From Vombatus ursinus (lineage: Eukaryota; Chordata; Mammalia; Diprotodontia; Vombatidae): DNA of 64,000 nucleotides. Below the pieces are notes generated by a model that searched no databases, was not told the origin of the DNA, and saw nothing but the letters and a program-made list of their open reading frames with translations. Below are positions 33,706-44,589 of the stretch, piece after piece. The translations under genes were made by a program, and so were the position numbers. The stretch is taken from contig NW_020954556.1 of NCBI RefSeq assembly GCF_900497805.2, positions 34,835,312-34,899,311 on the forward strand. The letters are read 5' to 3'. The stretch's first letter is position 1. Every line of letters begins with the position of its first letter.

Positions 33706-36700
33706 CTTTAAAATATTTTTCTAATTACATATAAAATGTTTTAATGTTCTTTTTGAGTATTTTGAAGTCTAAATTCTCTCCCTTACCTCCCCTCTCTTGA
33801 GAAGGCAAGCATTTTGATATAAGCCATGTATGTCTGGTCAAGCAAAAAAAAATTTACATATTTGTCTCCCTACGAAAAAAGACACAGACCAAAAAAAAAA
33901 AAAAGGGAAAAAGGATATGCTTTGATCTACATTCAGACTCAATCAATTCTTTATCAGGAGGTGGATAGCATGTTTATCATGAGTCATTAAGAATTGTCTT
34001 ATGGCTGAGAATAACTAAGTCATTCAAAGTTTATCATAATACAATATTACTTTTACTACATAGTGTTCCATTGGTTTTCCTCAATTCATGTAAATCTTTC
34101 CACAATTATCTGAAAGTATCCTGGTCATCATTTCTTAGAGGACAATAGTATTCTATCACAATCTTATACTGCAACTTATTCAGCCATACTTTAAATGATG
34201 GGCATCCCTTCAATTTCCAATTCTTTGCTACCTCTAAAAGACCTGCTATAAATATTTTTGTACAGATAGGTCATTTTCTTTTTTTTTATCTCTTTGGGAA
34301 ACAGAACTAGTAGTGTTATTGCCAGGTCAAAAAGTATGTAAAGTTATATACTTTGAGGGCATATTTCCAAATTTCTCTTCAGAATGGTTGAATCAGTTCA
34401 CAACTCCACCAACAATTCATTAGAGTTCTGATTTACACAATCTCCTTCCAACAATTATCATTTTCCTTTTCTGTCATATTAGCCAATATGGTAAGTATGA
34501 AGTGGAACCTAAGAGTTATTTTGGTTTGCATTTATCTCATTAATAGTAATTTGGAAATTTTTTTTCATACTACTATAGTTAGCTTTGATTTCTTTGCCTG
34601 AAAACTGAATGTTCATAGCCTTTGACCATTTATCCTTTGGGAATGACTTGTCTTTGTATTTGAGAAATGAGACTTTTATCAGAGGAATTGCTCTATTTTT
34701 TCAGTTTTCTGCTTTCTTTCTAATCTTGGTTGCATTGTTTTTGTTTATGCAAAAACTTTTAAAAATTAAACAATTAAATTTATTCATTTCACATCTCATA
34801 ATGCTCTCTATCTCTGGTTTTGTCATAAATACTTCTCCTATCCTTAGATCTAAAAGGTAAACTATCCCTTGTTTCCCTAATTTGCTTGTAGTATCACTAT
34901 GTCTAAATCATGTACCATTTTTACTTTATTTTGGTATATTGTGTGAGATTTTGGTCTGTATCTATTTTCTGCCAAACTTTTTCAGTGTTTCCAATAGTTT
35001 TTGTCAAATATTGAGTTCATGTCCCAATCATTTGGATCTTTGGGTTTATCAAACACTAAATTGCTATTGTCATTTACTACTGTCTATTGTGTACCTAATC
35101 CATTCCACTGATCCACCACTTTATTTCTTAGCCAGTATCAGATTGTTTTGATGATTACCACAGTGTAATATGTTTGAGAATTGGTATGACTGAGTTTGCT
35201 TTTTTTGCATTGATTCATTTGATATTCTATTTGGACCTTTTGTTATTCCAGATTAATTTTAGTATTATATTTTCTAGCTCTATAAAATAATTTTTGATAG
35301 TTTGATTCGTATGCACTGAATAAGTAAATTAATTTAGGTGGAATTTATATCACATTGGCTCAGCATGCACATGAACAATTAATATTTTTCCAATTGTCTA
35401 TATTTAACTTTGTGTGAACAATGTTTTGTAACTGTATTCATATAGTTCCTCAATTTGTCTTGGTAGGTAGACTTCCGAGTATTTTATATTGTCTTCAATA
35501 ATTTTAAAAGGAATTTATCTTTCTATTTATTGCTGCTGGACTTTGTTGGTAATATATGGAAATGCCAGTGATTTATGTGGCTTTTTATTATATACTGAAA
35601 CTTTACTAAAGTTTTTAATTTGTTTTAACTTGTTTTTTAATTCATTCTCTACAATTCTACAATATACTATCGTATCATTTGAAAAGAGTGATAGTTTTGT
35701 TTTCCTGATTCCCTATTCTAATTCCTTCAATTTCTTTTCCTTCTCTTATTGCTATAGCTAGCATTTCTATTACATTAAAAAATAGTGGTGATAATGGGCA
35801 TCCTTGCTTCATCCCTGATCCTATTGGAAAGTATTCTAGCTTATCCTCACTATACATAGTGCTTGCTGATGGTTTAAGATAGACATTACTTATCATTTTA
35901 AGGAAAGCTCCATTTATTTCTATACTTTCTAGTGTTTTTAATAAGAATGGGTATTGTATTTTGTCAAAAGCTTATCCTACATTTATTGGGATACTCATAT
36001 GATATCTATTAGTTTTGTTATTGATGTGGTCAATTGTGTTGATAGTTTTCCTAGCCCTGAATTCCTAATACAAATCCCACCTTATCATAGTGTATGATCT
36101 CCATGTCAGATTTCTGTAATCTCCTTGCTAATATTTTATTTAGAATTTTTGCATCAATAGTCATAAGGGAAATTGGTCTATAGCTTTCTTTCTGTTTTTG
36201 CTTTTCTTTGTTTAGGTATTAACACCATATTTGGGTTCTGAAAGGAATTTTAGTGAGACTCTTTCTTTGCTTATTTTTTGAAATAGTATATATAGTATTA
36301 GAATTAATTGTTCTTTAAAGATTTGGTATAATCTGCTTGTAAAGCCATCCGATCCTGGTGATTTTTTCTTAGAAAGTTCATTGATGACTTGCTTAATTCT
36401 TTTTTTCTAATATAGCATTATTTAAGTACTCTTTTTCCTATCATGTTAATTTGGGAAATTTTTCTTCTCATAAATATCCATGCATTTTATTTAGGTTCCT
36501 AGATTTGGTTGTACATGATTGGGCCCAATAATTTCTGGTAATCACTTTACTTTCCTCTTCACTGGTGGTGAACTCACCCTTTTAATTTTTTGATCATGGT
36601 AATTTCATTTTCTTCTTTTCTTTAGTCAAATTAATCAATTATATATCTGTTTTATTGGGTTTTTTTTACATAAAGTCAGCTCCTAGCTTCATTCATTAAC

Positions 36701-37785
36701 TCTATGATTTTCTTACTTTCAATTTTACTAATCTCTTCTTTGATTTTCAGGATTTCCAAGTTTTTGTTTCACTGGGGATTTTTAATTTGTTCTTTTTCTA
36801 GTTTTTGTTTATCTGTAGGCCCAATTCATTGATCTGCTCTTTCTCTATTTTAATGACTTAAGCATCCATAGAATTTTTTCCCTAAATCTTGCTTTCATTG
36901 TTGTCATTCTCTTTAATGAAATTATTATTTCAATAATTTGCTCTTTGATCCACTCATTCTTTAGGATTTTATCATAAGTTTCTAATTAATTTTTTCATTT
37001 ATCTTCCCATGGTCATTTATTGAATGTAATTATTTTATTGCATTGTGATCTGGAAAATTTGCATTTAATGTTTCTGCTTTTCTTCATTGGTTATGAGGAT
37101 TTGATGCCCTAATACATTGGCTGTTTTTTGTGAAGATACCATGTGCAGCTGAGAAAAAGGTATATTTCTTTCTATTTCCATTCAATTTTCTTCAGATGTC
37201 TATCATATCTAACATTTCTAAAATTCTATTCATCTCATTAACTTCTTTCTTGATTATTTTAGTTAGATTTTTCTAGATATGAGCAGGGTTAGTTGAGGTC
37301 CCCCACTAATTTGATCTTACTATTTTATCTTGTCATTCATTTAACTTTTCCTTCAAGCATGTGGATGTTATAAATTTGGAGCATGTATGTTTCATATGGA
37401 TATTATTTCATTGTCTATGAAGCCTTTTAGCAAAATGTAATTCCCTTGTTTATTGCTTTTAATTAGATTTTTTTTTGCTTTTTCTTTGTCTGAGATCATG
37501 ATACTTTACCTGAACTATAATAGATTCTCTTCCCACTCCTTAGCATTATGCTGTGTATTTCTCTCTGCTTTAAGTGTATTTCTTGTAAACAACACATTGT
37601 AGGATTGTGTTTTTTAATTCACTCTGCTATCTACTTTTGTTTTATGGATGTTTGTCCATGTGTTATGATTAGTAACTGTGTATTTCCCTCCATCATGTTT
37701 TTGCCCTCCTCCTTTTCCTCTCTCTCCCTCCACTTTTTCCCTCCCTCCTTTCTTTTTCTCTCTCTTCTCAAAAATGTATCGCTAA
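33705..37785 (-). mobile_element. Long L1 copy with almost the whole ORF2
   Basis: Minus strand. The 3' UTR is at 33705-34000, the ORF2 tail at 34100-34650, then the region missing from the type A elements (34690 onward), reverse transcriptase near 35670-36400, and endonuclease up to about 37640, where a block equivalent to the 'QETH' part of L1 endonuclease lies. A pyrimidine-rich stretch (37690-37770) may be the ORF1-ORF2 spacer, after which the element is truncated. Many stops break ORF2. It is the only element in the window with a clear L1 reverse transcriptase, and it serves as the reference showing what the others lost. Confidence 0.85.
35675..35896 (-). pseudogene. L1 ORF2 reverse transcriptase fragment
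   Basis: This 73-codon frame includes FPIGSGMKQGCPLSPLFFN and then AIAIREGKEIEGIRIG, matching the fingers/palm motif of L1 reverse transcriptase (usual form GxRQGCPLSPxLFN, followed by A-R-I-KEIKGIxxG). The catalytic FADD motif would lie just after this frame. It is part of the broken ORF2 and not a host gene. Confidence 0.9.
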
Positions 37786-38782
37786 TAAAACAACTCTGAG
37801 ATACCACTTCAAACCTATCAGATTGGCTAACATGACAAAATAAGAAAATAATAAATGTTGGAGGTGTGGGGGGAAAAGAACACTAATGCATTGTTGGTGG
37901 AGCTGTGAACTCCAACTATTCTGAAGAACAATTCCAAACTATGTCCAAAGCCTATAGAACTGTTTATACCTTTTTTGATCCAGTAATACCACTACTAGGT
38001 CTTTATCCTAAAGAGATAAAAAAAGAACCCACATGAACAAAAATATTTATAGTAGCTCAAATTCTCATAATCCAGCCAATAGCTTACTAATGTTCAGACT
38101 CCTTAAGAGTCTGCCCAATGTAATGGATGTTCTAATAAACCTTGTCTTTGGCTGAGAAAAAATATTTATAGTAGCTCTTTTTGTAGTAGCAAAGAATTGG
38201 AAATTGAGGGGATGCCCATCAATTGGGGAATGGCTGAGCAAGTTGTGGTATATGAATGTAATGGAATACTATTGTTCCATAAGAAATGATGAGCAGGCAG
38301 ACTTCAGAGAAACCTGGACAAACTTGCATGAACTGATGCTGAATGAAGTGAGCAGAACCAGGAGAACACTGTATACAGTAACTGGCAACATTGTGGAATG
38401 ACCTTCTTTGCTAGACTTAGCTCTTCTAAGCAATGTAATAATCTGAGACCATTCCAAAACACTCATGATGAAAAATGCTATCCATATCCAGAAAAAGAAC
38501 TATCAAGTTTGAATACAGATCAAAACATACTATTTTTCTTTCTTTTACTGTTGTTGTTTCTTTTTGTTTTGTTCTTTCTGGTGGTTTTTCACTTTTCTTC
38601 TGATACTTCTTTCACAGAATGACTAGTGTGGAAATATGTTTAATATGATAATTCATGTATAGCCTTTGTCAGATTGTATGCTATCTTGAGGAGAGAAGAA
38701 TAGAGCGAACGGGAAATTTAGAACTCAAAATCTTATAAAAGCAAATGTTAAAAGCTAAAAATTAATTAATTCATTTTTAAAA
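37786..38782 (+). mobile_element. 5'-truncated L1, ORF2 tail and 3' UTR
   Basis: Plus strand: 'aacaactctgagataccac', 'cattgttggtggagctgtgaac', 'accactactaggtc', 'aattggggaatggctgag', 'gaagtgagcagaaccaggag', then 3' UTR and 'aattaattaattcattttt'. Well preserved by wording and interrupted at 38059 by a small retrocopy. The 65-codon frame at 38204 is the ORF2 C-terminus (EYYCSIRNDEQADFRETW). Confidence 0.9.
38059..38157 (+). mobile_element. 99-bp retrocopy with polyA signal inside an L1
   Basis: The host phrase AAAAATATTTATAGTAGCTC occurs twice in full, at 38039-38058 and 38158-38177, bracketing an extra 99 bases. The insert ends AATAAA (38134-38139), about 17 bases before the A-run. The 20-bp duplication starting in A's and the tail fit L1-mediated retroposition of an RNA. 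Twenty-two bases spanning the polyA signal (38128-38149) equal the end of the retrocopy at 19846-20593. Confidence 0.85.
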
Positions 38783-39501
38783 GTGCATTACTTCTGACAT
38801 TTATCATTTTCCTGTTTTGTCAGAGGAATTCTTTTCTTTAGTGAATTTGTGTATATCTTTTCCATTTGGCCAATTCTTTCTTTTAAGAAGTTCTTCTCTA
38901 TAGTGGATTTTTGAACCTATTTTTACCATTTGGCCTATTTCATCTTTTAAAGTGTAATTTTATTTAGTATTCTTTTGCCTCCTTTACCAAGCTGTTGAGT
39001 TTTTTTTTCATGATTTTCTTGCATCACTCTCATTTCTTTTCCCATTTTTCCTCAATCTCTCTTATTTCATCTTTAAAATATTTTTTCAACTCTGCCAGGT
39101 CCTGAGATCAATTCAGATTTCCCTTTGAGGCTTTACATGTAACTCCTATTATTTTGTTGTCTTTTTCAGAGTTTGTGTTTTGATCTTCCTTGTCACCATA
39201 GTAACTTTCTGTAATCAGATTCTTTTTTTTTTTTTTTTGGTGTTTGCTTGTTTTTCCAACCTATTTCTTGACTTTTAACTTTATGTTAAACTTGGTCTCT
39301 GTTTCTAGAGGTGATGGGGCACTGTCTCAAGCTTAGGTATTTCATGCTGCTGTTTTCCAATCTACTTCTAGGGGTCTTTTTAAATTCAGTTCTTCCAAAG
39401 TAGTATGATCAAAGTAGCAGTGTGTTCACTGTTCTACTGGACTATACTCTGATCTGTGAGTGACCATATGCAACCTTTTCTGTCTTGGAAATATGACCAG
39501 G
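38783..39501 (-). mobile_element. L1 derivative: ORF2 tail scrap, ORF1 N-terminus, start of 5' UTR (interrupted)
   Basis: Minus strand: 38783-38822 resembles the ORF2 tail ('catttatcattttcctgttttgtca'), followed at once by ORF1 coiled-coil coding (38823-39260) and the 5' UTR. It is cut at 39501 by a plus-strand L1 and resumes at 41248. The ORF1 C-terminus and ORF2 body are missing. Confidence 0.75.
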
Positions 39502-41233
39502 TAAAGGATCAGAGGGCTTGGAATATGATATTCTGGAGAGCAAAGGAGCCAGGATAACAGCCAAGAATCCTCTATCTAGCAAAACTGAGAATAATCCTTT
39601 AGGGGGAAAATGGATATTCAATGAGATAGAGGGATTTCAAGCATTCTTGATGAAAAGACCAGAGCTAAATAGAAAATTTGACTTTCAATTACAAGACTCA
39701 AGAGAAGCATAAAAAAGTAAACAGGAAAGGGAAATTATAAGGGACTTAATAAGTTGAGACTGTTTACATTCCTACATGGGAAGATAGAAAGGAATGTACT
39801 GAAAGAAAGAGAAAGGGAAAGATAGAATGGGGTAAATTATCTCAAAGGTAAGATAAAGCTTTTATAGTGGTGATAAAGATAGGGAAGTGAAGAGGAATGA
39901 GTGAACCTTACTGTAATCTGAATTGGGTCAAAGAGGGAATAGCATACACACTCAATTGGGCATAGAAATCTATCTTAACCTACAGGCAAGTAGGAGAGGA
40001 AGGGCATAAGACAAGGTGGAATGAAAGAAGGGAGGGCAGATTGGGGGAGTGGGTAGTCAGAAGCAAAACATTTTTGAGGAGGGACAGGTTGAAAGGAGAG
40101 AGAGAATAGAATAAACAGGGGGAGAGTAGGATGGAGGCAGAAACAGTTAGCAATGGTAACTATGAAAAAATATTGAAGCAAGTTCCTCTGATAAAAGTCT
40201 CATTTCTGAAACATATAGAGAACTGAGTCAAGTTTATAAAACTAAGAGCCATTCTCAATTGATAAATGATCAAAAGATATAATCAATTTTCAGATGAAGT
40301 AACCAAAGCTATCTATAGCCATGGGGGAAATACTCCAATTCACTATTGATTGGAGAAATTTAAATTAAAATAGTTCTGAGGCATTCCCTCATGCTTATTA
40401 GATTGGCTAATAGGACAGAAAATGTCAATGATAAATGTTGGAGGGGATGTGAGAAAAATAAGACTTTAATGCACTCTTCGTGGAGTTGTGAACTGATTCA
40501 GCCATTCTGTAGGACAACTTGGAACTATGTTTAAAGGGCTACAAAACCTTGCATACACTTTGACCTAGCAATACCACTACTAGGTCTGTATCCCAAAAGA
40601 GATTTAAAAAAAAGACAGGAAAAAGAACCTATATGCACAAAAAATATGTATAGCAGCTCTTTTGGGGGGTAAAGAGTCAGAAGCTCATAAGAAGCCCATC
40701 AATTGGGGAATGGCTGAACAATTGTGGTATGTGATTATGAAGGAATACTATTGTAAGAAATGATGAGCATGATGCTCTCAGAAAAATCTGGAAAGACTTG
40801 CATGGGCTGATGTAAAATGAAATGTATTGTGTGCAAAGTCACAGCAATGTTGCAAGATGATCAACTGTGAATGTCTTAGCTATTCTCAGCAATACAATGA
40901 TTCAAGAGAAGGCTGAAGCACGTATGATGAAAAATGCTATCCATCCCCAAAGAAATAATTGATGTTGTCTGAATACAGATTGAAGCATATTTTTACTTTA
41001 TTTTTCCTGAGTATTTTTTTGTGTTTTCTTTCACAGTATGACTATTATATATATGCTTTGCATTACTACACATGTATAATCTATACCAAATTGCTTGCAC
41101 TCTCAATGATGGGGGGTGGGGAAGGAGGAAGGGAGAGAATTTGGAACTCAAAGTTTTAAAAATGAGTATTAAAAACTTTTTGTTTGTAACTGGGGAAAAT
41201 AAAATACTAAATAAAAGCTAATAAAAAATAAAA
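39502..41233 (+). mobile_element. L1 derivative (type A) nested in another L1
   Basis: 5'-truncated in ORF1. ORF1 C-terminus at 39518-39712 (ends FDFQLQDSREA), purine-rich tract (39720-40140), junction near 40150, ORF2 tail and 3' UTR, A-rich tail. The target-site duplication GAAATaTGACCAGG (39488-39501) and GAAATgTGACCAGG (41234-41247) matches 13 of 14. Removing it rejoins the minus-strand L1 5' UTR. Same internal junction as 9656-12875 and 26932-30061. Confidence 0.9.
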
Positions 41234-41247
41234 GAAATGTGACCAGG

Positions 41248-41705
41248 GACCTCCCTCCTGCTAGTGCTCCTTCTTGCACTGGAACTGTGACCCAGAACAG
41301 CATGTGGCCAATGTAACAGAGTCTTGTCCCCAGTGCCAGTAAAGTATCTTCTGTAATCTCCTTCTGACCAGTTGTCTGACTCCCTCACTGTGTGTGGACT
41401 GAAAGCTTCAGAAGCTGCTGCCACCACTGATTCAGTTGCTCCCAAAGTTCACTGCTTGTTTTCCATTTGAAGCCTATCCAAGTGAGGCCTGTACTTGAGA
41501 GGCCTGAGTTGAGACAGATGCACTGGGTTAAGAAAGCCCTTTGCTGATTGCCTTCTAAATTGTCTTTGTCTTCAAAATTTTTCACCCCATTTTTTTGTTG
41601 GTTCATTTGCTCCAGAATTCATTTTAAGGCATTATTTTAATATTTTTGGAGGGGAATTCAGGAGAATAGCTGCCTTTACTCTTGCCCTTGTCTCTGTTCT
41701 GTATT
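41248..41705 (-). mobile_element. L1 5' UTR, right half of the interrupted element
   Basis: Continues from 39501. 'tctcctgtaatctccttctg...cagttgtctga' matches 2107-2140 of the L1 at 601-2432, and 'gagaatagctgcctttactc' is close to its 5' terminus. Confidence 0.8.
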
Positions 41706-41714
41706 TGTCCTCTT

Positions 41715-41812
41715 TAGATCACAGTTATTTATTTTTAAAATAAGGGAGTTGGATTAGATGATGCCGAAGGTCCATTCTGGATCTGAATTTAATGTTCCTA
41801 TGTTCTGTTGGT
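41715..41812 (+). repeat. THER2 3' end
   Basis: 'aaaataagggagttggattagatgatgccgaaggtcc' is split across the motif 'gttggactagatggc...ggtccc' of THER2; only the 3' half is present. Confidence 0.75.
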
Positions 41813-42374
41813 AAAAACGATATCTTGTGGCCAGGTTTTCCCTAGTGAAATGTTCCATCCTTCCCTATTATAGTCTGGGATACTAAAATCTTGAACTATG
41901 GCTTTCATGTTTTACTACTACAGAGCAACTTTGGCTAAATTAGGTTCTAGGAAAAAGTATTCAGAGAGATAGGCCAAATGTATCAAAATAAAATAGGGAA
42001 GATGACCATTTGCCCTAACATAATGATCCCATACTCCATGCACACTTACAGTTCTAGGGAACAGTCTTTCCATTGTGTATTTGTGATAAATTATGATATC
42101 AACATGGTTTTGTCTCCAGTCAAATTTAATGTATTTATTTTATTTTTCTTAATTGCAATTTAATTTTAAAGATTAATTGACCACATGATTTCATGTTATA
42201 TTCTCCTGGGTGCCAATGTCCCTTAGTGCTTAGTGTCATCCACAAGCCTGAGTATAATTTCTATGCATTTATCCACTTATCTGATAAAAATATTTGACAC
42301 ATTCATCTAAGACTCTCTTTAATGGGTACACCTAAATGTGTTAGCAAACCAAATTAAAACTTTTCTTTATAACA
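41813..42374. other. Unassigned stretch
   Basis: Unique, AT-rich; nothing recognised. Confidence 0.5.
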
Positions 42375-42575
42375 TATTTAAATATTGAGGAACATCATAT
42401 TATTTCAAAACAACTCCTTGAGGTAGGTGCTCATTATTTTCTAGATGGGACAACAGAAGGTCAGAAAAATTAAATGATTTATCTTGGATCACACAGTTAG
42501 TGTGAGAAGCAGTGTTTGTATCAAGTCTTCTTGATTCCAAGTCTTGTATTCTTTCAACTATGACATATCACCTCT
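42375..42575 (-). repeat. MIR SINE
   Basis: 'caactccttgaggtaggtgctc', 'gatgggacaacagaagg', 'gatttatcttggatcacacag', 'ttgattccaagtcttgtattct' in the order of reversed MIR. Confidence 0.85.
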
Positions 42576-42689
42576 TCAAATAGCACAGAAACTTCCGAGA
42601 AATGTAATTGATAACAATAGTAGCATGTATGTGGGGAGATTTTAAGCAGAGATAGGAGAGGGAAGCCAAATGAAAGGAAAAAAGGAAGG

Positions 42690-42950
42690 AAGAAGGGAAG
42701 TATTTGTTAGAAGCCTATTATGTGCCAGGTACTTGTGCTAAACATTTTACAAGTATTAGCTGTCTAATTCTCAAAACAACCCAGTCAAATGCTATTATTA
42801 TGTTTGTTTTACACTTGAAAAAGCAGAGGTTAAGGTATTTGCCAATGGCCACAAAGTTAAGTGTCTGAGGCTGCATTTGACCTCCAGTCTTCTAGAATTC
42901 AGGTGTAGTCCTCTATCTGTTGTGCCACCTAGCTACTTGTATCTACATGG
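42690..42950 (-). repeat. MIR SINE, nearly full length
   Basis: 'agcctattatgtgccaggtac', 'acattttacaagtattagc', 'ctcaaaacaacccagt', 'gcatttgacctccagtcttc', 'ctctatctgttgtgccacc'. The L2-like tail is at the left and the tRNA-like head at the right. Confidence 0.9.
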
Positions 42951-43128
42951 CCATATTTTATATAATCTTTCCCTCATTGTTTAGTTACATGTCTTGTTCA
43001 CATAAGTAACATAGATTGGACAATCATGATTTTTTTTCTCATGAGTTGATCATCTAGGTATTTTTTTTTTTTTGCAAATTGGTGTCACCCTCTTTCCAAG
43101 TATCAAACTTGGGCTATAATTTAATTTC

Positions 43129-43133
<5 letters not shown>

Positions 43134-43193
<60 letters not shown>

Positions 43194-43206
43194 ACACACA
43201 CAAACA
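43134..43206 (+). repeat. (TC)n-(AC)n compound microsatellite
   Basis: A pure TC run passes directly into AC repeats. The Arg/Glu-rich minus frame is an artefact. Confidence 0.95.
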
Positions 43207-43370
43207 CATAACAAGTTTTTGGAGAGAATAATTAATGTTAGCATTTTGAATTTTGTTGACACTCATTGATGGCACCTGGATCCTCAAAAATCTCCCTGAA
43301 TTTGCTGCTGATACTGCTCACTTCTGCTCTTGTAGAGATTCTTAAACTGGTATTATCAAGGCACTACATA

Positions 43371-43525
43371 TATGTATGTGTGTATGTGTATATACACACA
43401 GTATATACACATGTATATACATATATAAATATATGTAACACCTTGATAATAGCAATTCAAGCATCTTATACATATATATACATATATATATAAACACATA
43501 CATATACATACACATACACACATAC
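43371..43525 (+). repeat. TA/TG/CA-rich microsatellite cluster
   Basis: Alternating purine-pyrimidine runs ('tatgtgtgtatgtg', 'catatatatacatatatata', 'cacatacacacatac'), interrupted by a non-repetitive piece at 43435-43468. Confidence 0.9.
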
Positions 43526-43572
43526 TCTTTCTCACACACAGATGAAATCTTTATATCTTTTCCTAAATCTCC

Positions 43573-43650
43573 AAAATTGCCAGTTCAACTGAACAAGCAT
43601 TTATTGAATGGCCATTATTTGCAAGGTGCTTATTACATTGGCTGTGTGGA
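43573..43650 (-). repeat. L2 3' end
   Basis: 'caactgaacaagcatttattgaatggcc' and 'gcaaggtgcttattacattggc' are the reversed L2 terminus. Short. Confidence 0.65.
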
Positions 43651-44139
43651 GAGTTGGAGAGGATCCTTCCTTTGTGTAAGACCCAATACAGTAAAAGGCA
43701 CCAGTTGGTCCTTTTGTTTTTTCTTATCTAATACATGCTTCGGATTTTAATTCCAGTAGGATCTTTTAACTTGATATATTTGTACTTGTGATGTATAGTG
43801 TGTTATCAAGAGAAAATTAAATGATTAAAACCACTGTACAATGATTCTAATTAATTGTGCCATGAAAACAGGATACAGAGATGAAACATTCATGGAAAAT
43901 AGCAGTGCTTACAGCATGTCATAAGTTATATTTGCCTCACAGTTATTTAACAGAGTGCATATTCTAGCTGTCATGATCATATCAGGAAATGTTAATAAGA
44001 CTGCAGATATATTAGCTCTTTGTTCCCACATTAAAATGCCATGGAGAGGCAGTAGGGTGCAGAAGAGAAGGCAACTAATTCATAATCAGTCTGTTTTTAC
44101 TATGGTGGTGGTTGCTTTAGTTTTTTGTTGTTGTTCTAA
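43651..44139. other. Unique DNA, possible conserved non-coding element
   Basis: The part at about 43800-44045 has low simple-repeat content and several homeodomain-like TAAT cores (for example 'gattctaattaattgtgcc'). Frames are short. I suspect a non-coding element, but nothing here proves it. Confidence 0.3.
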
Positions 44140-44390
44140 GTGGTGGATGGATAGAGCACTGGACCTAGAGTCAAGAAGATCTAAATCAAATCCAATCCCA
44201 TATACTTGCTAACTGTAGGATCCTGAGCAAATTAGCTTCCCAGGCTCAGTTTCCTCAACTGAAAATAGAGATAATAACACTATCTACTTCCAGGGTGGCA
44301 AGGATCCAAAGAGGTAATATTTGTAAAGTGCTTAGCACAGAACCTGGAGCATTCATTGTAGGTGCTTAATAAATGCTTATTTCCTTCCTA
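44140..44390 (+). repeat. MIR/THER1-family SINE
   Basis: 'ggatggatagagcactggacc', 'gtcaagaagatctaaatc', 'cagtttcctcaactgaaaa', 'aaagtgcttagcacagaacc', 'gtgcttaataaatgcttat'. Essentially full length. Confidence 0.9.
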
Positions 44391-44424
44391 ATTCCTAATC
44401 CCATTATACACATATTGATTAGGT

Positions 44425-44580
44425 CATACAGTAAACAGCATTCTGGACCTAGAGTCAGAAATTCCTGAGTTCATTTCTTAGACAATTCCTACTGTGTATC
44501 CCTGATCAAATCACTTACTCTTCTCCTCTTTCTTTATTTGAAAAAATGGGGATAATGATCACACTTGCCTCTCAATGGGG
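44425..44580 (+). repeat. MIR/THER-type SINE fragment
   Basis: 'gcattctggacctagagtcag', 'cctgagttcatttcttag', 'atcaaatcacttactcttctc', 'aaaaatggggataatgatc'. The tail is missing. Confidence 0.8.
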
Positions 44581-44589
44581 CAAACATTT

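Noticed and set aside
35675-35896. Host reverse transcriptase gene or retroviral pol
   Set aside because: The motif pattern (GxxQGCPLSPxxFN and KEIEGIRIG) is L1-type, and it sits inside a truncated L1 ORF2 with its 3' UTR in place.
33705-38782. One twin-primed L1 with an inverted 5' part
   Set aside because: The minus-strand part has its own 3' UTR and end at 33705, and the plus-strand part has its own tail at 38782, so they are two elements.
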